Shown piece by piece: positions 23,880-34,801 of a DNA stretch of 64,000 bases. Position 1 is the stretch's first letter. Each line of letters begins with the position of its first letter. The DNA comes from Gonatopus flavifemur (Eukaryota > Arthropoda > Insecta > Hymenoptera > Dryinidae), in contig JAFFJZ010000002.1 in the NCBI GenBank assembly GCA_018340375.1, positions 44,102,001 through 44,166,000 on the forward strand, read 5' to 3'. The notes beneath the pieces were generated by a model. It was not told the origin of the DNA and made no database searches. It saw only the letters and a program-made list of their open reading frames with translations. The position numbers and the translations under genes are program-made.

Positions 23880-24655
23880 ACCTGGAGGAGTGAAAAATCA
23901 CGTGTTTCACTCCACTAAGAGTCAAAAGGGAGTCAGTCCGCTCCGAGTGGGGTTGTCACTCGTTTCGAGTGAAAAATTTACTCTAGAATCAGTATCGCTA
24001 TCCCGAGTAGAAATTCATATTGCACTCAGAGAAAAAAAGTTGCTGAAACAGCAAACCTCGAGGATTTGCTTTGCTGATATGGCAAACCTTGTAGCTGAAT
24101 TAGCAAATAATTTGCTGTCACAGCAAAAATCTTGCTCTTTGAACAAGCGCTTGCCATTCAGCAATCCGAGGTTGTAGATATACAGACAACTAGGAAATTT
24201 CGCTGAATTAGCAAATATCTTGCTGAAATAGCCGAATTTTTGCTGTAACAGCAGCCGTTTTGCTGATTTAGCAAAGCAGATTCTTCGGAATCGCTTTTTC
24301 AGCAAGAATTTTTCTCTGCGTGTGGGTGTTTGATCGGGACAGCCTTATCTCAAATCGAGCCCTGACATGGAATGTAACGCACCGTTGTATCAGAGCCCAA
24401 TGTAATGAACTATGATAGGGCATGCCGAATGACAAACCTAGCAGGGCCAGATCTGGTTAACCCTAATCATTGCCCGATCGGGCCTATAATGAACATGAGG
24501 CTCGCCATACAATCTTTCTGCTCGGGATGAGTTTCTGAACTCAAACCTTAGATTATCACTCTAAAAGAATGAAAATTTCACTCGCAATTCCGATAAGCTC
24601 ACTTCTGGCTGGCTAAAAAGGAAAATTTTACTCTAAAACTTTTAAGGAGCACCCA
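23880..24655. repeat. Repeat D copy 1 (ACTC/GAGT boxes), interrupted by repeat L and a GC-rich insert
   Basis: The flanking parts 23880-24020 and 24545-24655 are dense in short GAGTGAAA and TTTCACTC words in both orientations. Between them lie repeat L (24023-24322) and a GC-richer stretch (24325-24540, with TTGCCCGATCGGGCC). Copy 2 at 35256-36010 has a similar layout in the other direction. Further pieces are at 15020-15130, 48290-48450 and 48955-49085. Non-coding. Confidence 0.6.
24023..24322. mobile_element. Repeat L copy 1: 300-bp element built of TTGCTG/CAGCAA words, TG duplication
   Basis: It begins CACTCAGAGAAAAAAAGTTG and ends GAATTTTTCTCTGCGTG, with TG outside both ends. The body has more than a dozen TTTGCTGA/TCAGCAAA words in both orientations. 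Copy 2 is at 36055-36471 in reverse, and relatives lie near 47458-47775 and 58272-58534. The open frames on both strands are by-products of the words. Confidence 0.75.
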
Positions 24656-24711
24656 GATAGGGATCAAAACTGGTCCTATACAGTTCTGATACTAATACCA
24701 AGAATATTCCA

Positions 24712-25125
24712 TGTTCAATGCGTTTAAGGGCATTCCGAAGTTCCAAGAAATCCCAAATCTCTCCCCCACCACTTTTCTCGAAAAATCATGAGTTTATGCG
24801 TCTTCTGTGAACCATGATGAAGATGCGTCGACTCATTATTCTTCAATTTATTCAGTCATTTTCGAGAAAAGTGGGTGGAGAAATATACACAGTAAAACAT
24901 TTTTCGTCATTGTGTAAAGTGTTAAACTTTGTGTGTAGAATATTCAACATTCTAGAGTGTCGATTCAACACAATCGTTGTTAACGCAAACAAAAAAAAAC
25001 ACGATCGTGTTGAATCAACACTCTAGAATGTTAAATATTCTACACACAACTTTTAACACTTTACACAATGACGAAAAATTTTTCACTGTGTAGGAATTCT
25101 TGGGACTTCGGAATGCTTTTAATGG
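24712..25125. repeat. Outer palindrome hosting a smaller palindromic element
   Basis: GGCATTCCGAAGTTCCAAGA near 24729 pairs with its inverse near 25093-25117, and CCACTTTTCTCGAAAA near 24770 pairs with TTTTCGAGAAAAGTGG near 24859. The right arm is split at 24888 by another element. When that element and one TA are removed the two arms align. Confidence 0.7.
24888..25090. mobile_element. 203-bp near-perfect palindromic element, CACAGTAAAA end, TA duplication
   Basis: The arms run from CACAGTAAAACATTTTTCG on the left to CGAAAAATTTTTCACTGTG on the right. They continue inward through GTGTAAAGTGTTAAA and ACATTCTAGAGTGT. TA flanks both ends. It would form a strong hairpin if transcribed. Confidence 0.8.
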
Positions 25126-25129
25126 AAGG

Positions 25130-25270
25130 AAATTTTTTGCTCCATCAGCTAAATTTCAGCTATTGTAATTAAATGTCTTAGCACCTACAAGGCAGCTAAT
25201 TTTTCAGCAACATCAGCAAAAATGTAATTATAGAAGCTAAAAAATGGCTATCCTTTTGATGAAGTTTTAG
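25130..25270. repeat. Repeat F fragment
   Basis: TTTGCTCCATCAGCTAAATT and later CAGCTAATTTTTCAGC words match the body of repeat F (18744-19142). The ends are missing. Confidence 0.5.
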
Positions 25271-25289
25271 CTAGTGGCGGCGAAGCCAA

Positions 25290-25446
25290 CGGCGGACTGA
25301 TGTAACTTTTGATTGCACTTAATTCAAATATTTTTCACACCAAAAATTGGTTGAGTGGTTCTCAAATATGCGATTCAACTACTTAAATATTTCAAAAAAC
25401 AATTATATCCAAAGTTACATCAATCCGCTGCTAATTTCAGCTTCAT
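25290..25446. repeat. Repeat P copy
   Basis: The left end contains GCGGACTGATGTAACTTTTG and the right end inverted AAAGTTACATCAATCCGCTG, followed by CTAATTTCAGCTTCATG. This is a diverged member of the repeat-P family. Confidence 0.55.
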
Positions 25447-25645
25447 GTCCTTCTGAAAAATTCCCAGGAATGAACAAGCGGTTTAATACTGGCGGGGATT
25501 TATTTGCCAAACTCTGGCAAAAAAAAATTGAGCCATTACTGTATCATCACTGTTTGTCAATTGATGCCATTTATCTGACAGGCACCACACAACAACACTG
25601 GGCCTTGAGAATGGCCAGATTCGTTGCGATACTGAGTCAACTCTA

Positions 25646-25796
25646 CACTGTAAAAAGAAAGTCTTAAATTCAGCTTATTTCATGACTGAATCTATGATGC
25701 AAACAAATTAAGCCGAAAAAACAATCGCCGATACAATGGAAAAAGCATTGCCTGAAATCAAGATGCAAACAGATTAAAAATTTTTTTCTTACAATG
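25646..25796. mobile_element. Small element with CACTGTAAAAAG end
   Basis: It begins CACTGTAAAAAGAAAGTC and ends TTTTTTTCTTACAATG. Flanks are TA and TG. The interior repeats GATGCAAACA. Non-coding. Confidence 0.5.
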
Positions 25797-25799
25797 TGG

Positions 25800-26820
25800 C
25801 GAACCCCTCGCCGCTGATCTGATGAGCCTAGATCATGCCATTGTTCAACTAACGATTGATATACATTTCAAACAACGAATCTCTCGAATGGTTTTGGTTT
25901 AAAGTAATTCAATTTATCCGAATGTTCTACTCGCAACGAGATTCTTAACCTTTGGACATCGCATGGAATAAAAATAGAAACAGTTAGACTTTGAATCCGG
26001 ATCAATGTGGACGAGAAAGTTACTTTTATTACTTTCTCGCCCATATTTATTTCACATTCAATTTCAAATAGGATCATCCGAAATAATATCTAAGCTCTCT
26101 TTCGAACCATGAGAACAGTCATTTGATTTCTTCTTCTATTGTGTCGTCTGTTTCTTCAAATCAAGCGATAAATACGTAGTAATGGAATTATTCCTGAACC
26201 AGATGTATCAGAACAACCAGCTCATCAGAAATTCTGCAGTCGTGGCAGTACAGGTTCATGAATACTGTCTGTGCCGGCAGTATTGTATCCCCAGTACTGG
26301 GCCTTATGTAAAACGTTATTATCGTTTCGACTCCAGGTCAATACTGTCAAATCAACTATATAGCCCTGAAGCAACTAGTTGTTCATATTTGAAAGCGCTG
26401 GTGAGTCCCACAACAGTGCAGCGCCAGGTTTCAATTTTCGACACGAGTAGTTACTTTTTTCCGTGTAATACAGTCCTTACACACCGTAGAAATCTTGAAA
26501 AATTCTCTTGAAGGAGAAGAATTTTCATAATATTTTAAAAGATGTTCTATGCAACATGAATGGATAACGGAAAGATATTATGACGCCAGTGAATTTATCA
26601 ACTTCGAACAGCGCATGAATGATTAGTTCAGGCTGAATGCTTCACAATCCTCCTCGCTTTCGCTATAAATCTCCTTGGTTTATAAGATCACGTTGACGAA
26701 AAATTCAGATCAGATGTACAGCGTATATCCACTGGCTGTGGATTATAACGGAATTGATCAGCCACCGCAAATTCACATTCAATAAAATGACCAATGGAAC
26801 GCATAGAACTTCTAGAAGAT
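25800..26820. other. Intron sequence, no gene seen
   Basis: A GC-richer patch at 26215-26300 carries GGCAGTACAGG and CAGTACTGGGCC words like the compound repeat at 16662-17356. No recognisable protein. Confidence 0.4.
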
Positions 26821-26825
26821 AGATA

Positions 26826-27048
26826 AACTGTAAAAAATGATTGTGGAATTTTCCCCCAAAAAATGGGGGCAGCAAAATTCTTCCATAAATAGGGAATTCT
26901 TTCACCATAAACTGATGGATTTTCCCTCCATATGTAGAGGATTCAACATCCAAAAAACAAAATAATTTCTCAAAGTGGTGGAAAAATCCCTGATTTTTGA
27001 TGGAAAAATAAACAGTGTGAAGGGAAACCCCGCAAATTTTTCACAGTG
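26826..27048. mobile_element. Palindromic element with AACTGTAAAAAA/CACTGTGAAAAA ends, TA duplication
   Basis: The left end reads TA then AACTGTAAAAAATG. The right end is TTTTTCACAGTG then TA. GGAATTTTCCCCC and GGGAAACCCC lie subterminally. Non-coding. Confidence 0.6.
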
Positions 27049-27206
27049 TACCATGATATAGCAAGAACGAGGGCCATATAAAATTTGTATAGGATCAACC
27101 TCATTACGGCTGCAATTACTCTATCTTTATCCCTCCCGGATTCGAAATTCCCCGATAGGTTTTTATTGACATAAGCCTGGTCGAGCTCAGATATGATGCC
27201 ACATAT

Positions 27207-27412
27207 ATTAAACAGAGAAAAATAATGTAGTAAAATAGTATTATTCTGTCGAATGTCGTCAAAAGTACCTGAAGGTCTCAAATGATTTTTTACAGCATGT
27301 GGTGTAAATTATTGAACTTGTAATATTTCATTTTATATTCGAGTACCTGTCAAGAGATGAGACATAATGGTACTAATTCACTGAAAAATGTTGTAACTTT
27401 CATTGTATTATT
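27207..27412. repeat. Repeat E copy 2 (inverted)
   Basis: AGAGAAAAATAATGTAGTAA and then GTCGAATGTCGTCAAAAGTA match the reverse complement of the right half of repeat E (19319-19533). The element is diverged and its outer ends are unclear. Confidence 0.55.
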
Positions 27413-29240
27413 ATGCTCGGGATTCTTCTCCTCCGTCGGTCAGCGCTTGACTACCCATGGGATGGGGAAAGAGAAACACGGGCCGATACTGGCTCAGTAC
27501 TACTGTCAGAGTTGCCAGTACTGGCAAATCCAAAGCTATCAAAACTGGCAAAAAGTCGGCGTGATAACATAATTTTACATAAGGGCCCGTATAACATTTG
27601 TAACCGTATCCGTACCGTTTTTTCGTATGTTCCGACTATGGTAGAATCCTGGCATCCCAACCTTGTCCAAACAGTAACGATCTAATACTGGTCCAAGACT
27701 GTCTGTTCACTCAAATCAATACCATTCAAAATTCGTCGAATAGGTCGTGCCAATTGAAGAATAATAATGATTCTGGATCGGAACAATTAATTGTTCCCGC
27801 TAAAGTTCGGCAAATATAGACTCGCCAATACCGAGCCATTTGTCGATTTCGGCAATTTCCACATGGGTAGCTTCGTTCACTTTCAACAGACAAATCATGG
27901 CCGACAATTGTACAACTCTGCTCGATAACGAGCCGTCGATTAGATCCTTATGATGGCTGTTTTTGGTCCAGTTGCCATGGGCAGTACTCAGTTTCAAGCG
28001 TTCATATTTTCGGCAGTAAAATTAATTCCAAGTTACATAGAACGTACCTATTGTTTAGATAATACAGTTTGGGTAGGAACTAACTGCTAGCCATAAAAAC
28101 TGTGAACTTCTTCCGTTAGGCGAAATGAATAGAAGTTATTACCCCAGTAAAAATGTTCCGGTCATGACAAGGCACGTAAAGTCGAGCTGGAGCACTTACA
28201 AGGACCTTGCGAGTCGTCTAAGTTTTCTCCAGTTCAGTAGGTTCATTCCTTGTCAACAAGTCAGGTTAGCATGTACGTTAACCTTTAGTAACCCTTCAAG
28301 AAGCGGTGTCTAGTAAACTTACGGAAACCCGATACCTTCATGCACCACCACGATCTTTGAAGGGTATAAAACTCAAACGTATTACATCCTTTTGTTCATT
28401 CCACAATAAGCGCATGATGATGATTTAATATCTTTCTGATGGAATGAAAACTAGCTACAATGGATTCAAATTAGCATACAAAAAAAAAACAAGTGAAAAC
28501 AATGTTGTACGATGAGGTTTTATGCGATATCGATAATCATTCAATTGAAGGTAATCACGATTGAATCAGACAGTAATAAGTACCATGCAGCCCAATACAG
28601 TACCTTTTCCATTTCATTACTACCTTTCACATGAACCATTACTATTTGCTTTCCTTCGAGTTCTCTTTACTCCGCAAGGGAATTCAACACATTCAAATCA
28701 GTGTAGAGGTTGGACTTAATCACTTATACGGTTAATGGGCTTCGTTGAGTCAACTATGCGAGTGATTTCTATTATCGACCAAACTTTTTCGCCGAAATTG
28801 TGTTGAAATCCATCTCCCCTCTATTACCTTCATTTTATATGGCACGGATTCAAAAATATTTCTATGCATTTGGTGGATATTAATTGAAAATTCCTTTTCA
28901 TTACTTGAATGCGCGAAAAGAGAACTTGTACTGAAAAATTTATGGAATTCAAATTTTCTCTAAAAGTATAACGTAATATGAAACAAAAAGAAATTATCAG
29001 TCCACATTCGCTCTATGATCACGCTATTCGTAACGAAAATAAAATATTGAATTTTGCAATTTAGGGTTGCAATGGAATATCCTCAAGACAATATGAATCC
29101 TTCGGAAAATGAAACGAACGACAAACAACAACATTGTGACTCCATTACAGGAATGAATCGAGTTTATTATCTCACGAATGAAACATGGTATATAACGATA
29201 CATACCGCTAGATACAATTTTCAATTTTCATAATTGAAGT
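27413..29240. other. Intron sequence, one protein-like minus-strand frame, otherwise no gene seen
   Basis: Positions 27480-27560 carry GTACTGGC words like 16662-17356. The minus frame 27800-27997 has a composition more protein-like than its surroundings, including VVQLSAMICLLKVNEATHV. I recognise no family in it, and it lacks flanking structure. The rest looks unique and non-coding. Confidence 0.35.
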
Positions 29241-29248
29241 AGTATGTA

Positions 29249-29931
29249 CAGGGTGTCCCAGAATTCATCATTCGCATTCCTGCGGCATATTCTGTAGCCA
29301 GAATACAATAATTTCCCGTTTGAAAACATTTTTTTCGAAGCTTGGCTTTTGAAATTTATAGTTAAATTTACTATGGGACTATTGTGGCTGAGAAACAGAC
29401 TGAATTTCTTATGGAATTTACTGTAAAATATCGTAAATTCGATAACGCTTCTATTGTCTCGTCATGGTGAATTTCATTGTGAGTTCAGTCTGTTCCTCGA
29501 TTACACAGGGCCATAGTAAATTTCACTCTAAATTTTTCTCCAGGTAGATTTTTTCTCCAAATCCAAATTATTCAAAAGTACTGTGTGCTACATACTTGAG
29601 CTTGACCATATTCGCTAAGTTGAAAGACGGTGGGTCTCTGGAAAAAAAATTCAGCTATAATGATTCGAAGTTACTGAACTTTGATTGGCTGGAGGTCCAA
29701 AAATTTCAAATCGCTATAGCTCTGAAACGAACAATGATAGAATAGTTCAATTTTTTTCTAGAGATCCGCCGTTTTCCAACTTAGCCAATAGTGTCAGGTT
29801 CAAGTATAAAAAACGCAATGGTCTTGAGTTATTTGGATTTTTAGAAAAATATAAAAATGTTCATATATCAAAAACTAAGCCTCAAAAAAACTTTTTTCAA
29901 ACGGGAAATTATTGCATTCTGGAACACCCGG
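29249..29931. mobile_element. Fold-back element with CAGGGTGTCCCAGAAT ends and TA duplication
   Basis: The left end is TA then CAGGGTGTCCCAGAAT. The right end, inverted, is TA then CCGGGTGTTCCAGAAT. The inverted similarity continues through ATAATTTCCCGTTTGAAAA on both arms and GCTAAGTTGAAA near the centre. The left arm appears to hold an extra 150 bp (29385-29540). No transposase. It ends 17 bp before the mariner at 29949. Confidence 0.7.
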
Positions 29932-29948
29932 TATATTGTTATAGTATA

Positions 29949-31192
29949 TTAGGTGTGCAAGTTGAAACTCAGCTTTAAATTGGTTGCACGAAACACAATA
30001 TTTGAACGCATCCAATTCGTCCGCCATTTTGGATATATGTAGCGTTGACATTGCAGTTGTCATATCAGTCATTTTCAAGTAGTAATTTCCTGTGTATCAA
30101 TTTTATGAGATGGATTTCGATAAGCAACATTCACGCCATTGTATTCTATTCTGGTTTCAAATGAATAAAAATGCTGCGCAAGCTATGGAATTGATTAATA
30201 CGACATTGGGTCAACATTCTGTGAGCCATTCAACAGTGAAAAAGTGGTTTACGAGATTTCGTAATGGAAATTTCAGTCTTGAGGACGATCCACGTCCAGG
30301 TGCAATCAAAAAATTTGAGGATGAAGAACTTGAAGTTTTACCGAATGAAAATCCATGTGAAACTCAAGAAGAGCTCGCAGAGCAGTTAGGAGTTACTCGT
30401 CAAGCAATTTCACTTCGATTGCATGCATTGGGAAAAATACAGAAGGAAGGAAAATGGGTTCCTCATAAACTGACGGGAGAAAATAAAAGACAGAGTTGCC
30501 ATTTGCATGAATTTGCTTTCTCGGTTCAAGAAGAAGAATTGTCTGCATAAAATCATTACGAGTGATGAAAAATGGATTTTTTACGACAATCCTGAACGTA
30601 GAAGAGCATGGGTTGATCCGGGCCAGCCATCTACATCAGTTGAAAAACCGAATATTCATGCAAAGAAAGTTTTACTCTGTGTCTGGTTGGATTGGAAAGG
30701 AATCATTTACTACGAGCTTCTCGAACCTGGCCAAACTACTACAGCTGAGCTTGACCGGGCCCAGCTGATCAAAGTAAGTGATGCTCTGGAGGAAAACAGA
30801 CCGTTTACGGGGCAAGGAAGGCGAAAAGTGATGCTGCTGCGTGATAATGCACGTCCACATACAGCAAAACCAACCCAGGAACTCATCCCCAATTTAGGCT
30901 AGGAAGTTGTACCTCATGCGGCATATTCGCCAGACTTAGCTCCTTCTGATTATCACTTATTTAGATCAATGTCGTCATATTTGAAGGAGCATGTCCGGAA
31001 ATGGCTGGATAACTATTTTGTTTCAAAACCACCAAGTGTCTATCGTGAAGGCATTCATCTACTACCCGATAAATGGCAAAAAGACTGTAGATAATAACGG
31101 CAAATATTTTCATTGATAATTCTAGAAAGAAGTATTTTTTTAATAAAATTGAATTTGACAAACAAAAGCCGAGTTTCAACTTGCACACCTAA
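29949..31192 (+). mobile_element. mariner transposon, nearly full length (1244 bp)
   Basis: The terminal inverted repeats read TTAGGTGTGCAAGTTGAAAC, and TA is duplicated at both ends (29947-29948 and 31193-31194). Length and layout fit mariner elements. The single gene inside is interrupted by point defects. Intact ends and target duplication suggest a fairly recent insertion. Confidence 0.93.
30110..31116 (+). pseudogene. mariner transposase (DD34D), inactivated
   Basis: The N-terminal helix-turn-helix part begins MDFDKQHSRHCILFWFQMN, followed by GQHSVSHSTVKKWFTRFRNG. Catalytic blocks are SDEKWIFYD, LLRDNARPHTA and YSPDLAPSDYHLF. The second and third aspartates are 34 residues apart, as in mariner. 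Defects are a frameshift near 30490-30515; a TAG at 30900-30902 where mariners have tryptophan (GxEV context); and frame loss near the C-terminus, with original ending NNGKYFH before TGA. The WVPHxLT linker is present. Sequence style suggests the cecropia-type subfamily, a tentative call. The encoded enzyme would cut and paste at TA sites. Confidence 0.9.
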
Positions 31193-31194
31193 TA

Positions 31195-31647
31195 CCATTG
31201 TGAATTTCGTCATTGTTCTTCCTTCTATTCGCGAACAAGAGAATTTGACCCGATAAATTCGTGATAATGTGGAATTAACTTTATCAAATAATTACTTGGG
31301 AAAAATGTATACTACCATTTTTTTCCCTTCGTGTTTAGCTGTTTTTCTTTTACCTCAATGTCATCTGCAAGTAAAACATGGTCGGGGAGCAACGTACGGA
31401 TACATGATAATGGCAAAAAGGTAACACACGTAGAAACATGTACGTCGAAGCCCGATGGAATGTCAGATCAATGACGTCACTTACAACTCGTCCATGCGTG
31501 CAGAGAAACAGAAGAATACAAACAAGACGAATAGAACGTGAACGTGAACGTGGTTGAAAGGAGATAGTCCGTTACATACAATTTCTCTCTCTTCGTTTTC
31601 TTTTATTAATACAATTATAATTATTTCTTTCTTCTTTTCGTGGTTGC

Positions 31648-31681
<34 letters not shown>

Positions 31682-32860
31682 GTGGGTATGATTGTTCTTC
31701 CCCGGCACGTTCCCTCGGCGCCAATTGGTGCATTATCGTACATGTATATGTACATGTACATGTACAAACGTGCGTGGTTAGTTTAGCTTTAGCCCAAGCA
31801 TTGTGCGAATAACCGAAAGACGGAGGGGTAGAGGAGAGCGAAGGAGAAGAAGGAGGGGTTCCTAAAACCGAGGACCTTGACTCTCTGTCTTTATTCCACT
31901 TCTCCTTCTTCTCATCGGCTTTGCAAAATTCATTCTTGTTTCGCATGGGACATGAATGAAATCGTACACGCCAGTGTTGCTTTTAACCCCGCCAGTCGAG
32001 ATTCTTTTAATTTCATACTCAAGGTAATGAGAGAGGTGTGAAAAGGAAGTTTCGAGCTCATTGTTTCTTTTATTATCTTAGCAAGGAATGGGATACGTGA
32101 GTTGAATGTGAATCGATGAATGAAAACTTACGGAAATGCAATCATTTTACTTATTCGTCATTCTTCGTTGTACGTTAATTTTGTACATCTTATGTCATTT
32201 CTTATTAAAGTATTCAACCCTTCAAAGAACGTTGTCTGGAGATTCGAATACCAGTGTTGCCAGATGAAGGATTTCCCCATTCTAGATTTAGAGGAGTTTT
32301 GGGGGTATTGAAAGTTGAGCTACTGTGAAGGGAGCCTTCCCGTTACAAAGTTATGAATCTGAATCTACCAGCGGATTTGCAACCACTGATTCGTTCGAGC
32401 AGTGGTTTTCAAGCCCAGGAATGTTTCAATGGTTCATTCTCACCCTGCGGTTTCCCTCATTCCAACCTTAAATCCAACCCGAGAAACACTGAGTAATTCT
32501 TGAGCTTAAGAACCATCGCCTGAATGAATCCGTTGGTAGTTTAAAATTCATTACAAAGTTTTCTCTATTGATTCCTACATGTGTGCGAAATTGCCATATT
32601 TATATATGTTTCAAGAAAAAAATAGGGAAATTTTACAAGAACGAATATGATAATAATAACCCTTTTCTTTTTTCCGCTTGTTTTTAGAAATTCTTCGAAT
32701 CCACATATTTGAGATTTTTATTTCGAATCTAGGGTTAAATCAGATCGGATTTGAGGATTTGCATAAATTGATAACACTGTCCAAAGACTGTCAATATAAT
32801 AGTTTTTTTCCCTTCAAAATTCTTCCTGAATTTGATACAAGTATGCAAAAGAAAGAGGAT
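31195..32860. other. Intron sequence with microsatellites, no gene seen
   Basis: Unique-looking. It holds an ATT run at 31652-31681, and TGTACATGTACATGTACA at 31748-31765 is self-complementary. The patch 31690-31870 is GC-richer than its surroundings. No protein family was recognised. Confidence 0.5.
31652..31681. repeat. (ATT)n microsatellite
   Basis: Ten consecutive ATT units. Confidence 0.95.
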
Positions 32861-32865
32861 CTCAC

Positions 32866-33069
32866 ACTGAAAACACAGTTTGTTCCAGTCAAACAAAATT
32901 TTGGTTGAAATCAACGCAAAGAAACTTTTGGGTTGGCTGAAATAAAATTTATTTGGGGTGAACAAAATTTGGTTCACAATAATTAAGGCTTTCATACAGA
33001 CAAATAAATTTTGAAATGCGTTCATTTCAACCAAAATTTTGTTTCGCCGAAACAAACGTTTTCTCAGTG
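32866..33069. mobile_element. Palindromic element, CACTGAAAACACAG end, CA duplication
   Basis: It begins CACTGAAAACACAGTTTGTT and ends AACAAACGTTTTCTCAGTG. CA lies directly outside both ends (32864-32865 and 33070-33071). AACAAAATTTTGGTTGAAAT on the left pairs with ATTTCAACCAAAATTTTGTT on the right. Non-coding. Confidence 0.75.
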
Positions 33070-33531
33070 CACTGCTGAATATTCGGAGAATGTGAAAGAG
33101 GTTTTCTAGATGTTTGAAAACTCCATGATCACTCTGAAAAACCCAATGATTTTTGAAAGACCCAGGTAGTAGTATGACTAACCAACGAAATCAAAGGGAG
33201 TCTTTGGGGAGTTAAATGAGCTTCCATTTGAAAGGTATGTCTAAATGTTCTTCACCGATTAGGATTTTCACAGCCAAATACACTGGGAGGATCGTGATGT
33301 CCTTGTTAACGTAACAATGTTTGAGGAGTGGAATGTCAACACGACAAATTAGTATGCGTGTACAAGTCTACAGATTTATGTCGGTAATCATAATGGAAGA
33401 ATTTGATTTGAAAGATAACCGTGAAATTCCGGTAATCGAGGGACAGACAGATGCAGTTCTGAAATATAGTAATCTTGATTAGGAAATTGGAGAATATTTG
33501 TGAAAATCTGAGAGTATTCCTCAAGTTCGTA

Positions 33532-33788
33532 CACTGAGAAAAATTTCCTTGTACCATTTCCCATCATTGCTAGTATATTTGGGATTATACTCTGAAAATG
33601 ACGAAACACGCTGTCGATTATGTGTGAACTTTGTAATCATTCTAGCTATCTTCACTCGCCTTGGTTGTAGACGTTAATAGAATAACAGTTCAATTTACCG
33701 TGTTTGACAGTACATTTTGTAGTTTTCAGGTTATATCCTAAACTTACCAGCAATGATGGGAAATTGTAAAAGAAAATTTTTCTCAGTG
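33532..33788. mobile_element. 257-bp palindromic element, CACTGAGAAAAATTT end, TA duplication
   Basis: The left end CACTGAGAAAAATTTCCTTG and right end AAAATTTTTCTCAGTG are inverted, with arms of about 75 bp including TTTCCCATCATTGCTAGTA. TA flanks both sides. The opposite host arm reads GTTCGTAATAAAG with a single TA, the pre-insertion form. Confidence 0.85.
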
Positions 33789-33790
33789 TA

Positions 33791-34113
33791 ATAAAGATAA
33801 AACGGTTCACATTTTTGTTAGATTTTATTTGAAGAACAATTAAAATTCATCAATACCTCACAAACAATAGAAAGAAATATAAACTTCCCCCAAGTCGCGC
33901 ATGAAATTTCCAAATTTTGTCATGGACTTTGTAAAATTTCATGTGCGATTAACAAAATTTCGAAATTTCATTATTCACTTTGTGAAATTTCATGCGTGAC
34001 TTCTGGTCCTTCTGGAAAGTTCATTTTTTTTTCACTTTTTGTGAGGTATTGAAAAATTTTCACTCTCTTTCAAATAAAATTCAACGAAAATGTGAACCGT
34101 TTTATCTTTATTA
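33791..34113. repeat. Fold-back element J, copy 2 (uninterrupted)
   Basis: The 323-bp palindrome has ends ATAAAGATAAAACGGTTCAC and its inverse. The inner part contains GAAATTTTACAAAG-type sequence that is the empty site for the 5-bp-duplicating element at 6021-8083. Repeated TTTCATGYGYGA words lie at the centre. Confidence 0.8.
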
Positions 34114-34122
34114 CGAACTTAA

Positions 34123-34801
34123 CCCTAGAACTGTCTCACATAGCACAAATGTCTCAGTTATATCTCCACGAGATTCTGACAATATTACAACGTCTCCAGA
34201 ATGTTGCAGAATATTCTGGAGATATTACTGAGACATTTGTGCTATGCGGGGTATACATGGGTCTAGTGTACCCAGAGCGTTTTCTCAAATTCATGTCGCT
34301 TTGCACTGCGCGGGTTTTTGCTACCACAAACATGGGTGGAGAAAAACTTTCGTGCGATTGAATTCTATTTTCCTCAATCTGAGTATGTAGTTTACAGTTT
34401 GGTGTTTCGAGTTTAACCCCATTGAAGGGAATCACCTACTATCTTCAAGAATTACAGCACATTTTGTCAGTCGGGTCCCGTGAACCCATGTATACAGTAC
34501 ACGGAGAAAAAGGTATCTTAAAAAGTACCATAATTTATGGATTTTTAGCGCTGGTCTGACCCGAGTCTCAATATTGACCTGAACAAACCTCTAAAAGTAC
34601 CATAATATCTGGGACTTTTATAAGGAAGGTACCATACTTATTCTGAAAAGTCCAAGAAATTATGGTACTTTTAGATATTCGTGCAAGTAAATATTCCGAC
34701 TCGGGTCAGACCAGCGCTGAAAATCCATAAATTATGGTAATTTTCAGGATATCTGTTTTCTCAGTGTATGAGGGGTAAAAAATATTTATACAGTTCTAGG
34801 G
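34123..34801. mobile_element. piggyBac-like non-autonomous element (TTAA, CCCTAGAACTGT ends)
   Basis: TTAA lies outside both ends (34119-34122 and 34802-34805). The terminal repeats are CCCTAGAACTGT and ACAGTTCTAGGG. TTAA followed by CCCTAGA is the known start of piggyBac itself, so the family call is good by ends alone. No transposase is present. An internal hairpin (CATAGCACAAATGTCTCAGT near 34139 and its inverse near 34230) follows the left end, and another element is nested at 34500-34766. Confidence 0.8.
34500..34766. mobile_element. 267-bp palindromic element, CACGGAGAAAAAGG end, TA duplication
   Basis: Arms of about 70 bp run from CACGGAGAAAAAGGTATC through TTTAGCGCTGGTCTGACCCG to the inverse ending TTTTCTCAGTG. 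TA flanks both ends. It is nested in the piggyBac-like element. Non-coding. Confidence 0.85.

Noticed and set aside
24015..24305. 95/96-codon frames on opposite strands
   Set aside because: By-product of the TTGCTG/CAGCAA words of repeat L; both strands are open because the words lack stops.
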